Of a stretch of DNA of 64,000 nt, positions 54,797-64,000 are shown in pieces (within the stretch, counting starts at the first letter, position 1; every line of letters begins with the position of its first letter). The position numbers and the translations under genes were made by a program. The notes beneath the pieces are model-generated. The model saw only the letters and a program-made list of their open reading frames with translations, searched no databases and was not told the origin of the DNA. The stretch is from Idiomarinaceae bacterium HL-53 (GTDB lineage Bacteria; Pseudomonadota; Gammaproteobacteria; Enterobacterales; Alteromonadaceae), in contig LN899469.1 of NCBI GenBank assembly GCA_001458075.1, positions 2,557,501 through 2,621,500 on the forward strand. Reading direction: 5' to 3'.

Positions 54797-57700
54797 TCAG
54801 TTCCTTCCTGATGCCTGGTTATAGGCCCTAATATCGATCAAGTTGTTCTGAGCATAATCTCCCGCAAGGGATGCATTTGAGATCACCGCTATCTGCTTAT
54901 CCACAAATGCTTTATCTTCTTCGGACACACTGTCAGGGATGTAACCGCCACTCTCATCCTTTTGACGATAGTCATTTAGCATTTGCTCCCTTAGACCAAG
55001 CATTTCAGGCGACCAACTCGATGAGTCTTCAGAGTTGAAAACGCGCCCCGCCAAACCTTCATTGAAAGCTTGAGCGAACACTTGACTTTGTATCGGAGTC
55101 AATCCCATTCTCTGCCCTTCGCTGTATGCTTCCTGTTTAAAATCATCGGCGTACTGTTCTAAGAACTCACCATACCGATTGTTAACTGCCGCACCAAATG
55201 CCCCCGCCAACATGGCTTCAGACTTAGTGCCCCAGTTTACTTCGGAGGCATACTGCGAACTCGATCCACTGTATGCATCATTAAACGCCGTCAATGGATT
55301 TTCCAAAGAGGTTCCGGCATCAACGGCGGCTTTTAAGCCATCCCAGGTTGATTTGCTGGCCACCGTTGCATTGTGCAAGAAACCTCGTGAGCCAGGATCT
55401 TCAAGCGCTTGTTCTTTGTAACTCTCATAGTCTTCGCCAAAGTGATTCAAGGTATGCAGTGCTGCATCAGTATGCTTGCCACTGAAATCACCAATAGCAC
55501 TGGCGCTGTTGAAGAACATTTCAGCACCAGAAACTCCGCTATCATCAGCCATAATGCGTGATCGCCACTGAGATCCAGCCTCACTGTTTAGTCCTGATTG
55601 ATAGGTACTTGTGTCAGAAGCTACGGCCTGCTGAGCTTGCTGCTGATGCTCATTCAACTGTCCATCTATACCAAACAGATTGGTTTGGTAAGCCGATTGA
55701 GCTGCGTTGAACTGAGTTTGAACTGTTGCTGCATCCTCGTATCCGCCCAATACACCCGATTCAACTTGGCTTTGAGTACCACCAAAAGTAGGTGCAGTTG
55801 ATGACAAGCCTTCATTTGAGCGCGGCTGTATCGAGCGTAAATCAGCTCCGGTAGCCATGGCCATAACCGTCATTGCAGCTTGATAATCATTGTCGCGTTC
55901 AGCGGGCGTTGAAGAGTTGCTATAGGTTAAAGACTCCATAGCTGCGGCCACATACGCCTGATTATCCTCAGGTAACAAGCGCTGATACATTGGAAGGTTT
56001 TCACGTAAACGGTTACCTGCTTCAACATGCTGGTTCATATAGCGACCTAAATAATCCATGACTTCAGGATTGTCCGCCGCTAATCGGGTTAACGTCGCAC
56101 CATCAGTATTTCTTTGTCCTGATAGACTGTAGCTGGCCTGATCAAGCTCACTAAAGCGATTTGATGCCGTGACAACGTCTTGTGCTGAACTCTGAAGTGA
56201 CTGATAGTCTTGGTTAGACAAGGACATCTCAAAGCCAGAACGTCTTGAGTCTGAAAGGTCCTTAACCATTGCATCGCGATACTCAGCACGTCGTGAATCA
56301 CTCGATGCCAAGCTTTGCATCTCCCCAGTGAGCGTATTTGCGGTCGTAGATCGAGAACTGCCTTCTGACGACTCAACTTGGCCACTAAAGTTACCACCTA
56401 AATCCAGCCCTGCTCGTACCCTTGATAGTTTTGGTACACGAGATGAGTCTGGCTTATCGACTCCTGGCAAGTTGCCCTGTGGAGAATCATTGCCGCCAGT
56501 ACCAAGAAGCCTTCCAAGAAAGCCCTTATCAGCAACTTCTTTCTCACCGGGATTAGTAATGGTTCCATCGCCACCGACCCTTAGGCCTCCCGATAGCACG
56601 CCCGATACCAAGCCACGTACAGCATCTTTTTTATCGTCTCCAAAACCATACCGAGTTTGCAGGTCATCAGTAACCTGATTAACAACGGCGCTAGATGCGG
56701 AGTTAGAAGAACCAATCTGACGTCCAACCGAAGACAGGTTGTCGTAACTTAGCTTTTCACCAAAAGTTCGACTCATGGTATTGCCAACCTGACGACTAAA
56801 GGCTTGGGTTGCCTGAGTCATGGATTCTTTTGCAGAGCCGACCATTGAACCCACCGCATTTCCGACAGAGAAACTGCTAAGTAGGTTTGACGCGCCGGTC
56901 ATAGCAGAACCAGTGAGGGCTGAATTTTGGAACATTGACTGTGATTGCATCACCGGGGCATTTTTCGCGACATCTGGACTTGCCATCTTTTCATCAATTG
57001 CATCACCGTTTTGAAGACGTCCAGCCAAGTGGGTAGCGGTTATTGCTGAGCCATACACGAGCATGAGCGAAATCGCCGGAACACTCGACGCCAACATGCC
57101 GCCAGTAGCTATCCAGGTTTGCAGCACTGAATCCATCTGCATCATCCCAGCAAAAGATGGCACTTCTGTACCTGCAAAGGCATCAAGAGCCGACATTTTC
57201 CCTGCAACGGTTAAATGAATATACAGGTTAATGATGGCCATGACAGGCATCCAAAGTTGAATCCAAAGCAGGATTAACAAGTACTTCCCGGCCATTCGCA
57301 TCCCGATTTGGCCAAGGGCAATCACAAAGGCCATCAATGGGGTGATGGCGTAAATGAAACCCTCAAAAAACGTCATCATCGGACGAACGATACTTTGGAA
57401 CAGGGTCTGCTCCGCCGCCCATTGCGTATTGCGCTGCTCAATCGCTTGGTTAACCATCACGGCAGCGGTGAAAGCTTGATCATCCATATACTTGCCCGTC
57501 ACGCTTTGCTCATAAATAGGCAAAAGCACCGACGAGGTCATGTACTCTTGGGTGTTAACCGAGGCCAAACCAAGATTATTCAGTGCATTTCGGATCACGT
57601 CATCAGTGTCCGTTGCTGACGAAGTCCCCAATGAGGCCGACAGAACCTGTTTAAGCCTTGGAATGAAGGTTGATTCTGTCATGAGTTTCAGCTGGCTATA

Positions 57701-58366
57701 GGCATCGGTGCAGTCCAGATCGCTACTGCTACCACTGAGCATGATGCGCGTGCCATAAATGCGCGAATCAAACCTAAGCGCAGTCATCGGGTTAGGATCA
57801 CTCAGCACCTGATCGAGGTTCTTTTGGCCAATGTCGATACCAATCAAGGTGCACTCTTTGATGTAGTTAAACCACGATTGCTCTATGTCCGAACCGCCGA
57901 CACGATTTGCATCACCCAACCCAGAGCGATCCATCACCTGTTTTCTCACTTTAATCAGTGACTGTAAACTGGATGCAAAGCCGTATTCCGTCATCGCGGG
58001 AGTTGAGAACGCCGTTTCAAACAATCGCGTGATTTGAAAGCCAACTGTAGAAATCGTACTGCCTGCGGCAGCAACACCGATGGGCACATTATCAACCACT
58101 CGAACTTGTCCCGTGTACGCATCCTCAATGCTCACTCGAGTACTGGGTCCAAACATGGTTGCAAAGACTAGCCATGAGACTAAAACGTGCTGAAAGTTAA
58201 TCCCACGACCACCTTGCATTAAGGCCTGAACAGAGACCATCAATACCCCAATGAGCAAGCCAATCCGAACCATTGAAGTAAAGTCGCCTGTACCAGTGAT
58301 CATCGCGACAGCGTTCAAGACCTGCTCTAAAAATGCCGAATCCCCGATGGAATAGATCTCCCACAT
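54797..58366 (-). CDS. traG: Mating-pair stabilisation protein TraG
   Basis: A 1,189-residue F-type TraG. The N-terminal half has several membrane helices (for example residues 30-75, 335-390 and 425-450). The C-terminal half is a long polar domain, Ser/Gly/Gln rich, which in the donor contacts the recipient Eex. Residues 606-608 are P-G-E. From memory of SXT work, this triplet marks the S exclusion group, while R391 has T-D-D. It follows traH by three bases. Confidence 0.93.
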   Translation of the reverse strand: MWEIYSIGDSAFLEQVLNAVAMITGTGDFTSMVRIGLLIGVLMVSVQALMQGGRGINFQHVLVSWLVFATMFGPSTRVSIEDAYTGQVRVVDNVPIGVAAAGSTISTVGFQITRLFETAFSTPAMTEYGFASSLQSLIKVRKQVMDRSGLGDANRVGGSDIEQSWFNYIKECTLIGIDIGQKNLDQVLSDPNPMTALRFDSRIYGTRIMLSGSSSDLDCTDAYSQLKLMTESTFIPRLKQVLSASLGTSSATDTDDVIRNALNNLGLASVNTQEYMTSSVLLPIYEQSVTGKYMDDQAFTAAVMVNQAIEQRNTQWAAEQTLFQSIVRPMMTFFEGFIYAITPLMAFVIALGQIGMRMAGKYLLILLWIQLWMPVMAIINLYIHLTVAGKMSALDAFAGTEVPSFAGMMQMDSVLQTWIATGGMLASSVPAISLMLVYGSAITATHLAGRLQNGDAIDEKMASPDVAKNAPVMQSQSMFQNSALTGSAMTGASNLLSSFSVGNAVGSMVGSAKESMTQATQAFSRQVGNTMSRTFGEKLSYDNLSSVGRQIGSSNSASSAVVNQVTDDLQTRYGFGDDKKDAVRGLVSGVLSGGLRVGGDGTITNPGEKEVADKGFLGRLLGTGGNDSPQGNLPGVDKPDSSRVPKLSRVRAGLDLGGNFSGQVESSEGSSRSTTANTLTGEMQSLASSDSRRAEYRDAMVKDLSDSRRSGFEMSLSNQDYQSLQSSAQDVVTASNRFSELDQASYSLSGQRNTDGATLTRLAADNPEVMDYLGRYMNQHVEAGNRLRENLPMYQRLLPEDNQAYVAAAMESLTYSNSSTPAERDNDYQAAMTVMAMATGADLRSIQPRSNEGLSSTAPTFGGTQSQVESGVLGGYEDAATVQTQFNAAQSAYQTNLFGIDGQLNEHQQQAQQAVASDTSTYQSGLNSEAGSQWRSRIMADDSGVSGAEMFFNSASAIGDFSGKHTDAALHTLNHFGEDYESYKEQALEDPGSRGFLHNATVASKSTWDGLKAAVDAGTSLENPLTAFNDAYSGSSSQYASEVNWGTKSEAMLAGAFGAAVNNRYGEFLEQYADDFKQEAYSEGQRMGLTPIQSQVFAQAFNEGLAGRVFNSEDSSSWSPEMLGLREQMLNDYRQKDESGGYIPDSVSEEDKAFVDKQIAVISNASLAGDYAQNNLIDIRAYNQASGRN

Positions 58367-58369
58367 TAT

Positions 58370-59758
58370 CTATTCCCCCAGCGCCGTAGATTTAACGGTG
58401 TAATAACGCTGTTTGCGAATGGTCTGAATCACCTGGTTAAAATGCGCCAGCAATTCTTGCTCTGAGCCGTATCTTCGCTGCAACGCAGCGTACTCCTCAT
58501 TGATTTGGCGACGTGCACGTTCAAGGTCTTCCGTTAATAACTTCGCATAGGCATGATCTTCCACACCGGAGGTACTTCTAGCTGCATTGAGCATGTCTTC
58601 AACCAATGCTCGGGCCATCTCAACAGCAATAAATGGCGCAGCTCTTGAAGCAAACGACCTAGCAGCCCCTTCATTTAAAGCAGAAAGTGTTCGAATCATG
58701 CCGCCAATGCTTGCAGGAGCCGAGGTCATAAAAGCCTTTTCGGTGGTGCTAGCAGCTCCTGTATTTCGAGCAAACTTAAAAATAATGCCGTTACTAGAAC
58801 CTGTACCAAGAAGTAAATTTTCGACCTGAGTTGATAACCCGGTTAGGGTCACGTTAGTGATTGTCGGATTTAGACAGCCGTCTTGTGTCACTGTGTCACA
58901 TCGGTACATAGCGACGTTACCGCCATGAATTAGATGCTCAATAGTCACTTTATTGCCATTCAGTCTGGTCAGTTTTGGGGCTTTACCTTGGCCATCAGCG
59001 GCATTCGCTAAATCACCAACGATGATCGAGCCCGTCACGGACATAACCGCTTCAAGAAAACGATCATCCCCCGATGCAAACCAGCTTGATGCCGAATGAC
59101 GTTTCAGTGCTCGCCAGACCAAATTACCTTTAATCGTTTTGTTCACATCAGATGCCGCGACACTTGAAGCATTCTCGTAAGGGTTCTTACCGTTGGATTC
59201 ACTCCAACTGGTAAAAACGTCTCCAGCCCCTTTAAGTGAGCTCAACATGCTGGCTTCTGTTTGCCCCTTTTTACCAAAAGCAGCCAGGGTATCGTTCACG
59301 ACTCCCTGAGCCATTTGACAGGAATTGCCGAAATACTCGTTCAACTGCTGGATTTTCTTTTGCAGTGTCTCCATGTGCTGGGAGCATTTCTCACACATAG
59401 CACTGAGCGCCAATTGGAATGCATATCCCTTGGCGTTTGCAGCAACAGAGCGAAGTAATTGAACAAACTGATCCGCGTTAACAAATGACAAACTTCCAGC
59501 GAACATATCAATGCCGCCACAACCGGCTTGGAATGACGGTGGCACCATAGAGACGAGGTTCTCATTCATGATCCTGTTACGAACAACAACACTTCCTCCA
59601 GATATAACGCCACGTCGTTGACTCTCGAATACACCAGGCGCAGTGCTGTTGGTCATTGAACCAAACAACTGGTTCATCTCCTGTTGCAAACTTGCTTGGC
59701 TCATAGACGAAAAACCAATCGCACAGGCGATTAACGATACTTGAAATACTTTTTTCAT
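58370..59758 (-). CDS. traH: Conjugative pilus assembly protein TraH
   Basis: A 462-residue periplasmic protein with a signal peptide (SMSQASLQ) and F-type TraH features: PPSFQAGCGGIDMFAGSLSFVNADQF, a CEKC pair and a C-terminal coiled coil. TraH helps extend or retract the mating pilus with TraF. It ends three bases before traG and starts two bases after the traF stop. Confidence 0.95.
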   Translation of the reverse strand: MKKVFQVSLIACAIGFSSMSQASLQQEMNQLFGSMTNSTAPGVFESQRRGVISGGSVVVRNRIMNENLVSMVPPSFQAGCGGIDMFAGSLSFVNADQFVQLLRSVAANAKGYAFQLALSAMCEKCSQHMETLQKKIQQLNEYFGNSCQMAQGVVNDTLAAFGKKGQTEASMLSSLKGAGDVFTSWSESNGKNPYENASSVAASDVNKTIKGNLVWRALKRHSASSWFASGDDRFLEAVMSVTGSIIVGDLANAADGQGKAPKLTRLNGNKVTIEHLIHGGNVAMYRCDTVTQDGCLNPTITNVTLTGLSTQVENLLLGTGSSNGIIFKFARNTGAASTTEKAFMTSAPASIGGMIRTLSALNEGAARSFASRAAPFIAVEMARALVEDMLNAARSTSGVEDHAYAKLLTEDLERARRQINEEYAALQRRYGSEQELLAHFNQVIQTIRKQRYYTVKSTALGE

Positions 59759-59760
59759 CG

Positions 59761-60705
59761 TTATAACCCTCCTTGTGCACGCAGATAGCGAACAAGGAAC
59801 TCAGGGTCCTGTAATATCTTTTCGTTAAGCTCTTGGACTGACATCGCGAGTGACACGCCGGGTTGAACAGGCCTGGTGGCATAGTAAGTTTGATCGTCAA
59901 TCCAACCGGCTTGATGGGCTGCAAGAATGATTCGATTATTGAGCTCATCAAGGCTCATTGCGCCCTGGCCAATCGGAGTGATGACATTAGGCGGGTCTAC
60001 TAAGAAGACCGCTGGAACAGTCGTAACGGACAACGATTGTGCTTGTCCTGAATCGACTTTGTAATTTGGAAATTCTCCACTAGGTAAAGGCAAGCCATCG
60101 ACAGCAATAGCAAACACCTCGAAACCGTAGTTCAAAGCCATGGATTCGATGATAGGCGCTTGAGCATGGCAGTAAGGGCAATCCGAACGATAGAAGAAGA
60201 ACAAACCAGCCCGTTTTGCTACTTCACCTAAAGCAATATCTCGTTGAGAGCCAGCTTCTCGATCCATCCGATTGGCAGCATAAGTAGCCAAGGGTCTGCG
60301 ACTGATTTCATCCAAAACAGGATCGCCCATGACCACCTGCTGACTAACATCAGCAAATAGTGAGCCCTTATCCATCATGACGCGCTGGAGATACAGATAG
60401 GCTCTAACGTTCTCATTCGTCGGCTCATCAATTGCCTTGTCCATGAACGACTGCATGTGCTCTCGGAACCAGGCAGCACTGAAGAGTTTTAGCTCGTCCT
60501 TAGTGGGCTCCATGACTCCAGATTCTGGCTTTATTTGCTCTTCAGCCTCCGCTGGTTCAGGAATGACCCGATACCAAAACCAGCCTTCCTGACCACGCTG
60601 ATAGAATGGACCATCACTGGCATGGGCGGGCAAGATGAATAGAAAGAAAATAATGATTGGGATGGTCACCCACAGGATAAACCAAGGTAACAAAGGGGTT
60701 CTCAT
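59761..60705 (-). CDS. traF: Conjugative pilus assembly protein TraF
   Basis: A 314-residue exported thioredoxin-like protein: N-terminal membrane helix (residues 8-28), then FFFYRSDCPYCHAQAP with the active pair Cys176 and Cys179. F TraF and its relatives help fold and assemble the transfer pilus; here the CPYC motif suggests disulfide activity. First of the leftward traF-traH-traG run. Confidence 0.92.
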   Translation of the reverse strand: MRTPLLPWFILWVTIPIIIFFLFILPAHASDGPFYQRGQEGWFWYRVIPEPAEAEEQIKPESGVMEPTKDELKLFSAAWFREHMQSFMDKAIDEPTNENVRAYLYLQRVMMDKGSLFADVSQQVVMGDPVLDEISRRPLATYAANRMDREAGSQRDIALGEVAKRAGLFFFYRSDCPYCHAQAPIIESMALNYGFEVFAIAVDGLPLPSGEFPNYKVDSGQAQSLSVTTVPAVFLVDPPNVITPIGQGAMSLDELNNRIILAAHQAGWIDDQTYYATRPVQPGVSLAMSVQELNEKILQDPEFLVRYLRAQGGL

Positions 60706-60944
60706 TGTCAGCTCCAGAAAATTTCATAGAGCTAACATGCTAAAGATCCCCGTTAGAGCGATTGGACAGATAGATGAAGGAATTGTGTGTGTTTCTGACT
60801 ATAGGGAACTGTCAACCCAACTCAGCTGACTTGTCACTATCTCGATAATGCCTATGATATAAAACTGACACCCAACTCAATAAACAATCTCGACTTCAAA
60901 ACAATGACATTTCGTTGATCAATGGCCTTTCTCCACAAAAAACG

Positions 60945-62372
60945 TCACCGATTAAAAACCTTAGAATAAAGGGCATTAATAAAAATGCTGCACTGCTCTT
61001 TCATTTTCCTGTTAAAATCAATATACGTATCTTCAGGTATTTTTAGAAAAAGAACATGGAACGGTATCTCTTGTCCTTGCTGCTGAATAATATCTGAAAT
61101 CACACCCTGTGTTTTTTCAAGGTTAAGTGAAGCCCATCGTTCTTCTGATATAGGGTAAATAAATCCACATCCCTTGATTGCGGCAACATTTCCATGCTGC
61201 CCTATGTAAGTATGTAGCTGAAAAAGATCTTCACGCTTCACCCCAAATTGTGAATCAAATGCTTTATACTTCACATCAAATACGAATAAACTCTCATCGA
61301 TTTCTATAACAAGATCAGGTTCAAGTTTTCTCATATAACCACTGAGAGCACCAGATGCTATTTGCTGACGTTGCTCGAACTTACCTAGCAGGCGTAGCCC
61401 ATCTCGCTTGATGAGCTTACGAATGAAATATTCAAACAACATCGAAATATCGAAAAAGAAAGCACTCGAATCCTGCTGCGAATCAAAATCAGAGCCCTTC
61501 CTGTCAATGACTTGCTTAGATAAGTCAATGAGCACGTTATAATCATTGTAGAAAGGGTTGGTGAAATGAGAAGTCCTCAAAATTTCTTGCTGTGACCTTT
61601 TAATCCCCTGATTGGCAGTCAGAAATGCACTATAGATATTTCGTGTTTGGTGACAAAATGAGTAATGTGCAACTGCTTCATAAGCTTTTATAAAAAGTGA
61701 AGTTGCAGGGCTGTCGTAGCTGTGCTCTCGGTACGAGCATAAATATTTTCCAGATGATTTATTCTGGAAATAATCTGTAGCATTTATAGTTCCCCTTACG
61801 CGGGAAATACGATCATTTCTTGTAATATAAGTCTTTGGCAAGCCTAGGCGGTAGGCTCTCTTAAACTTAATGTTCCACAGATATGCTAAAAGCCACTCGT
61901 AACCGTCTGCGTGACTTTCTCCTCCAATGTTTTCTAATTCGAGAAATCCATCGGCATCTGCAATGATGTATTGAAGGAAAGCATCACCAAAACGTGAGCT
62001 GATCTTCAGAGAGTAATCTCCTCGCTTAACAAATCCGATTAGATTGCCCGTGTCGAGATTAAAATTTCTGGCATCCGTACCAGAGACACCGATGAAACCG
62101 CCATCTGTATTGTGTTCGTAATCTTCATCATTGAAGAGTATTAAAGCATCGGAAATATTATCATTCAGCGTTTTTTCGACATCACGAGATACCGAATTCA
62201 AAAAGTGCCAAATTGCAGACTCGTCGTTATGAGGATAGGTCCATTGTCCTTTTGATTTGGCACTAAGGGTTATCGACTTACCTAAACGTCTATTTGTCAA
62301 AATGCCTTCGCTGACAAAATAGGACTGGTTATCGACCAGTGTGCCGTTCTTAATGATATCGAAAAGCCACAC
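60945..62372 (-). CDS. mcrC: McrC-like restriction endonuclease subunit
   Basis: A 475-residue protein of the McrC/LlaJI family. The C-terminal part has a PD-(D/E)xK nuclease core (LEPDLVIEIDESLFVFDVKYK), and the N-terminal part is a beta-rich McrB-contacting domain. It partners with the adjacent McrB-type GTPase to cut modified DNA. GTG at 62,372 begins three bases after the mcrB stop. It lies past traF, a cargo site in SXT/R391 elements (hotspot HS3 by my recollection). Confidence 0.82.
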   Translation of the reverse strand: MWLFDIIKNGTLVDNQSYFVSEGILTNRRLGKSITLSAKSKGQWTYPHNDESAIWHFLNSVSRDVEKTLNDNISDALILFNDEDYEHNTDGGFIGVSGTDARNFNLDTGNLIGFVKRGDYSLKISSRFGDAFLQYIIADADGFLELENIGGESHADGYEWLLAYLWNIKFKRAYRLGLPKTYITRNDRISRVRGTINATDYFQNKSSGKYLCSYREHSYDSPATSLFIKAYEAVAHYSFCHQTRNIYSAFLTANQGIKRSQQEILRTSHFTNPFYNDYNVLIDLSKQVIDRKGSDFDSQQDSSAFFFDISMLFEYFIRKLIKRDGLRLLGKFEQRQQIASGALSGYMRKLEPDLVIEIDESLFVFDVKYKAFDSQFGVKREDLFQLHTYIGQHGNVAAIKGCGFIYPISEERWASLNLEKTQGVISDIIQQQGQEIPFHVLFLKIPEDTYIDFNRKMKEQCSIFINALYSKVFNR

Positions 62373-62375
62373 AGT

Positions 62376-64000
62376 TTAAACCCCAAATGCCTTTCCGAAG
62401 GAGCTAATCAGCTCAGTCTCCTTACCTGTTCCACGAAGATACTCCTGTAATAACGGACGAATACAATCATCCCATACACGCTCTCGCACCTCCGAAACTG
62501 TAAGGCTGGTTGCATACTTTAAGTCCATCAAATAGGCATGACCAATTTGGTAATCATTACCAAGCAAAGGTTCTTTAGCTATCAATTCATTCAAGCGTTC
62601 AAGGTTATCCACCAAGGGCAGCCAAGCTTTGCAAAATTGGTTCAAATGGTATTTCAATAGCGCCATATCAGGCACCACTTCTTCCCAACGGAATCTTCGA
62701 CGCAAAGCAAAGTCAAAACTTTCGACACTTCTGTCTATCGTGTTCATCGTTCCAATAAGATAGATGTTTGTTGGAATGAAGAACAAATACCCTTGTGCCT
62801 CCTTAAGCATACCAGTATGTTCATTGTTCAGATTGGAATATTGGGTTTTAACGCAACCTCTAGTACCTCGGTATTCCAGACAGTACATTAACTCACCAAA
62901 AACGCGAGACAACTCAGCCCGGTTTACCTCATCAATTATGAAGAAAAATGGTGGTACTGCTTCCGATACAAGCTTGGATATATCTGATATTTCGAAAATA
63001 TCCTGCCAATGCTCGCCTGATAATTTTTCTCTAAACGGGAGAAGTTCCTTGATAGTAAGAGACTCCCACCTCTGAGTAAGTCCAAGCCCATATAAATCGA
63101 TTTCCCACTTACCAGCGCTTCGGCAAAACTCTTTAAAAACACCATTTTGCAACGTTAATTGAGAGTTCCCATCATTGTCCAAAACCGGACGTAGCCCTTC
63201 CATAAAGTCTTCATAACTGAAAGAAGGATGAAATTGAACCAACTCAATCTGACTTGCATGTGTGAGACGGCTGTAGGGAGCAAATTCCTCTTTCCAGATG
63301 TCAAACAAAAGCGAAGTTTGCAGGCGTGCTTGATAAGTTTTCCCTGTCCCCGGCGCACCGTATTTAACAATCTGCTTCTTTAAACTGAATGGGTTTGACA
63401 AATTCTCGTAAAGCACCCAAACAAACTGACTAAGATAAAACTCATCAGTTTTACCTTCCCTAAGCTCATTATCAAACTCGCTTTTGATGCTCTTTAATAG
63501 AAAAATGTTTTTAGCAAACCAGCTTTGATTTTCTTCTGCTGGGTATACTGGAATTATCCCTTCGCGTATAAGCCAACTAAAAACCTGATTGAATTTACCG
63601 GAATCAACCGTTGTGGAGACTTCGAGCGTACAAGCTGCTGCCACTCGATTAACGAGAACAGGGTTGTTGGATTTACCTTGGTTAGCCCACGTATCAGCAA
63701 AAACCGTGAAGTTTTCACTGTTTGGAATCAATATAAATTGTTCTAATGCGGATATGAAATCCTTGTTTTTAATGAATGACTGGAAATTGTCATTGCTCAA
63801 CACAGACTGTCCGCGAGAAGCGATACCGTTACTCTTCTCATAGATTAACTGCTTCAGAAAAGCTTCATCATTTTGAGACAAGCCTTCTCCAGATGTGATT
63901 CGCTCACGGATTTGAGCGACCTGACTGTAAAAGTCTCGATAGGCTTTGTGCCATCCATTGACTTCATGCTTCCTGTTCTCAATAAGATATTTATATAGGT
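62376..64000 (-). CDS. mcrB: McrB-like AAA+ GTPase, 5' end beyond the window
   Basis: At least 541 residues. The AAA+ core has Walker A YGAPGTGKTY, FFIIDEVNRAELS, and the McrB GTP-specificity motif MNTIDRSVESFDFALRRRF. A frame-opening TTG at 63,881 is not the real start: reading on upstream gives LYKYLIENRKHEVNGWHKAY and further open codons to the window edge, with no stop. So the N-terminal DNA-recognition domain lies outside. It powers McrC cleavage of methylated DNA and likely protects the host and element from phage. Confidence 0.85.
   Translation of the reverse strand, partial: LYKYLIENRKHEVNGWHKAYRDFYSQVAQIRERITSGEGLSQNDEAFLKQLIYEKSNGIASRGQSVLSNDNFQSFIKNKDFISALEQFILIPNSENFTVFADTWANQGKSNNPVLVNRVAAACTLEVSTTVDSGKFNQVFSWLIREGIIPVYPAEENQSWFAKNIFLLKSIKSEFDNELREGKTDEFYLSQFVWVLYENLSNPFSLKKQIVKYGAPGTGKTYQARLQTSLLFDIWKEEFAPYSRLTHASQIELVQFHPSFSYEDFMEGLRPVLDNDGNSQLTLQNGVFKEFCRSAGKWEIDLYGLGLTQRWESLTIKELLPFREKLSGEHWQDIFEISDISKLVSEAVPPFFFIIDEVNRAELSRVFGELMYCLEYRGTRGCVKTQYSNLNNEHTGMLKEAQGYLFFIPTNIYLIGTMNTIDRSVESFDFALRRRFRWEEVVPDMALLKYHLNQFCKAWLPLVDNLERLNELIAKEPLLGNDYQIGHAYLMDLKYATSLTVSEVRERVWDDCIRPLLQEYLRGTGKETELISSFGKAFGV

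Larger units (their letters stand above)
50040..64000. mobile_element. Right part of an SXT/R391-family integrative conjugative element
   Basis: From the prfC 5' end to the window edge, the genes are: setR-type repressor, croS, two replication-type genes, transglycosylase, FlhD/FlhC-like setD and setC, eex-like gene, then traG, traH, traF on the other strand, then an McrBC restriction module. Order and insertion site match SXT/R391. The exact att core was not identified; the left limit is an estimate within the first prfC codons. The element continues past 64,000, where integrase and the remaining transfer genes should lie. Confidence 0.92.

Noticed and set aside
63841-63881. TTG at 63,881 as the start of mcrB
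   Set aside because: The frame stays open upstream to the window edge with coherent coding sequence, so the gene simply continues outside.

Overview
The window looks like chromosome of a marine gammaproteobacterium of the order Alteromonadales. Idiomarinaceae (Idiomarina, Pseudidiomarina or Aliidiomarina) is my best guess, from the gene set: large TonB receptors, a TonB2/TtpC energising operon, tryptophan 2,3-dioxygenase, a RibB protein with a degenerate RibA domain, and a radA-PilZ pair. The genus cannot be proved by reading alone. I recognised no tRNA gene, CRISPR array or insertion sequence.

Positions 1-50,000 are ordinary chromosome. The left edge holds the first 29 codons of htpG with a heat-shock promoter, a sulfotransferase and a TonB-dependent receptor. 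Next come the DNA-metabolism block recR-ybaB-dnaX, then apt and a lone receiver protein. A six-gene operon (DUF3450, TtpC, ExbB, ExbD, TonB, TPR) follows, preceded by a second TonB receptor; together these form an outer-membrane uptake machine. Then come priC, tryptophan dioxygenase, an enoyl-CoA hydratase, the 4.5S SRP RNA with a clear promoter, a ComFB-FabH pair, and a forward operon of YajG lipoprotein, cyclophilin, AmpG-like permease and PanE-like reductase. A secreted-type nuclease and the vitamin B2 block glyA-nrdR-ribD-ribBX follow. Next is a signalling cluster (porin, periplasmic binding protein, chemoreceptor, histidine kinase, plus a divergent second binding protein). After ettA lies a tightly coupled operon radA-PilZ-BtuF-BtuC-BtuD, then a dicarboxylate-type symporter, an M1 peptidase and prfC.

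From about 50,040 to the window end is the right part of an integrative conjugative element of the SXT/R391 family. It sits at the 5' end of prfC, the classical insertion site of that family. Gene order and content match: a cleavable CI-like repressor (setR), divergent croS, two replication-type proteins, a lytic transglycosylase, FlhD- and FlhC-like activators (setD, setC), a small membrane protein in the eex position, and convergent traG, traH and traF. Beyond traF lies an McrBC-type restriction module as cargo, with mcrB running off the window. Four 14-bp operators of the form ACA-N8-TGT lie between setR and croS, and a fifth lies inside the initiator-like gene. TraG carries P606-G607-E608, the signature I recall for the S entry-exclusion group.

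Family assignments come from recognisable motifs. Operon claims rest on spacing and overlaps. No alignment, structure or database search was run.
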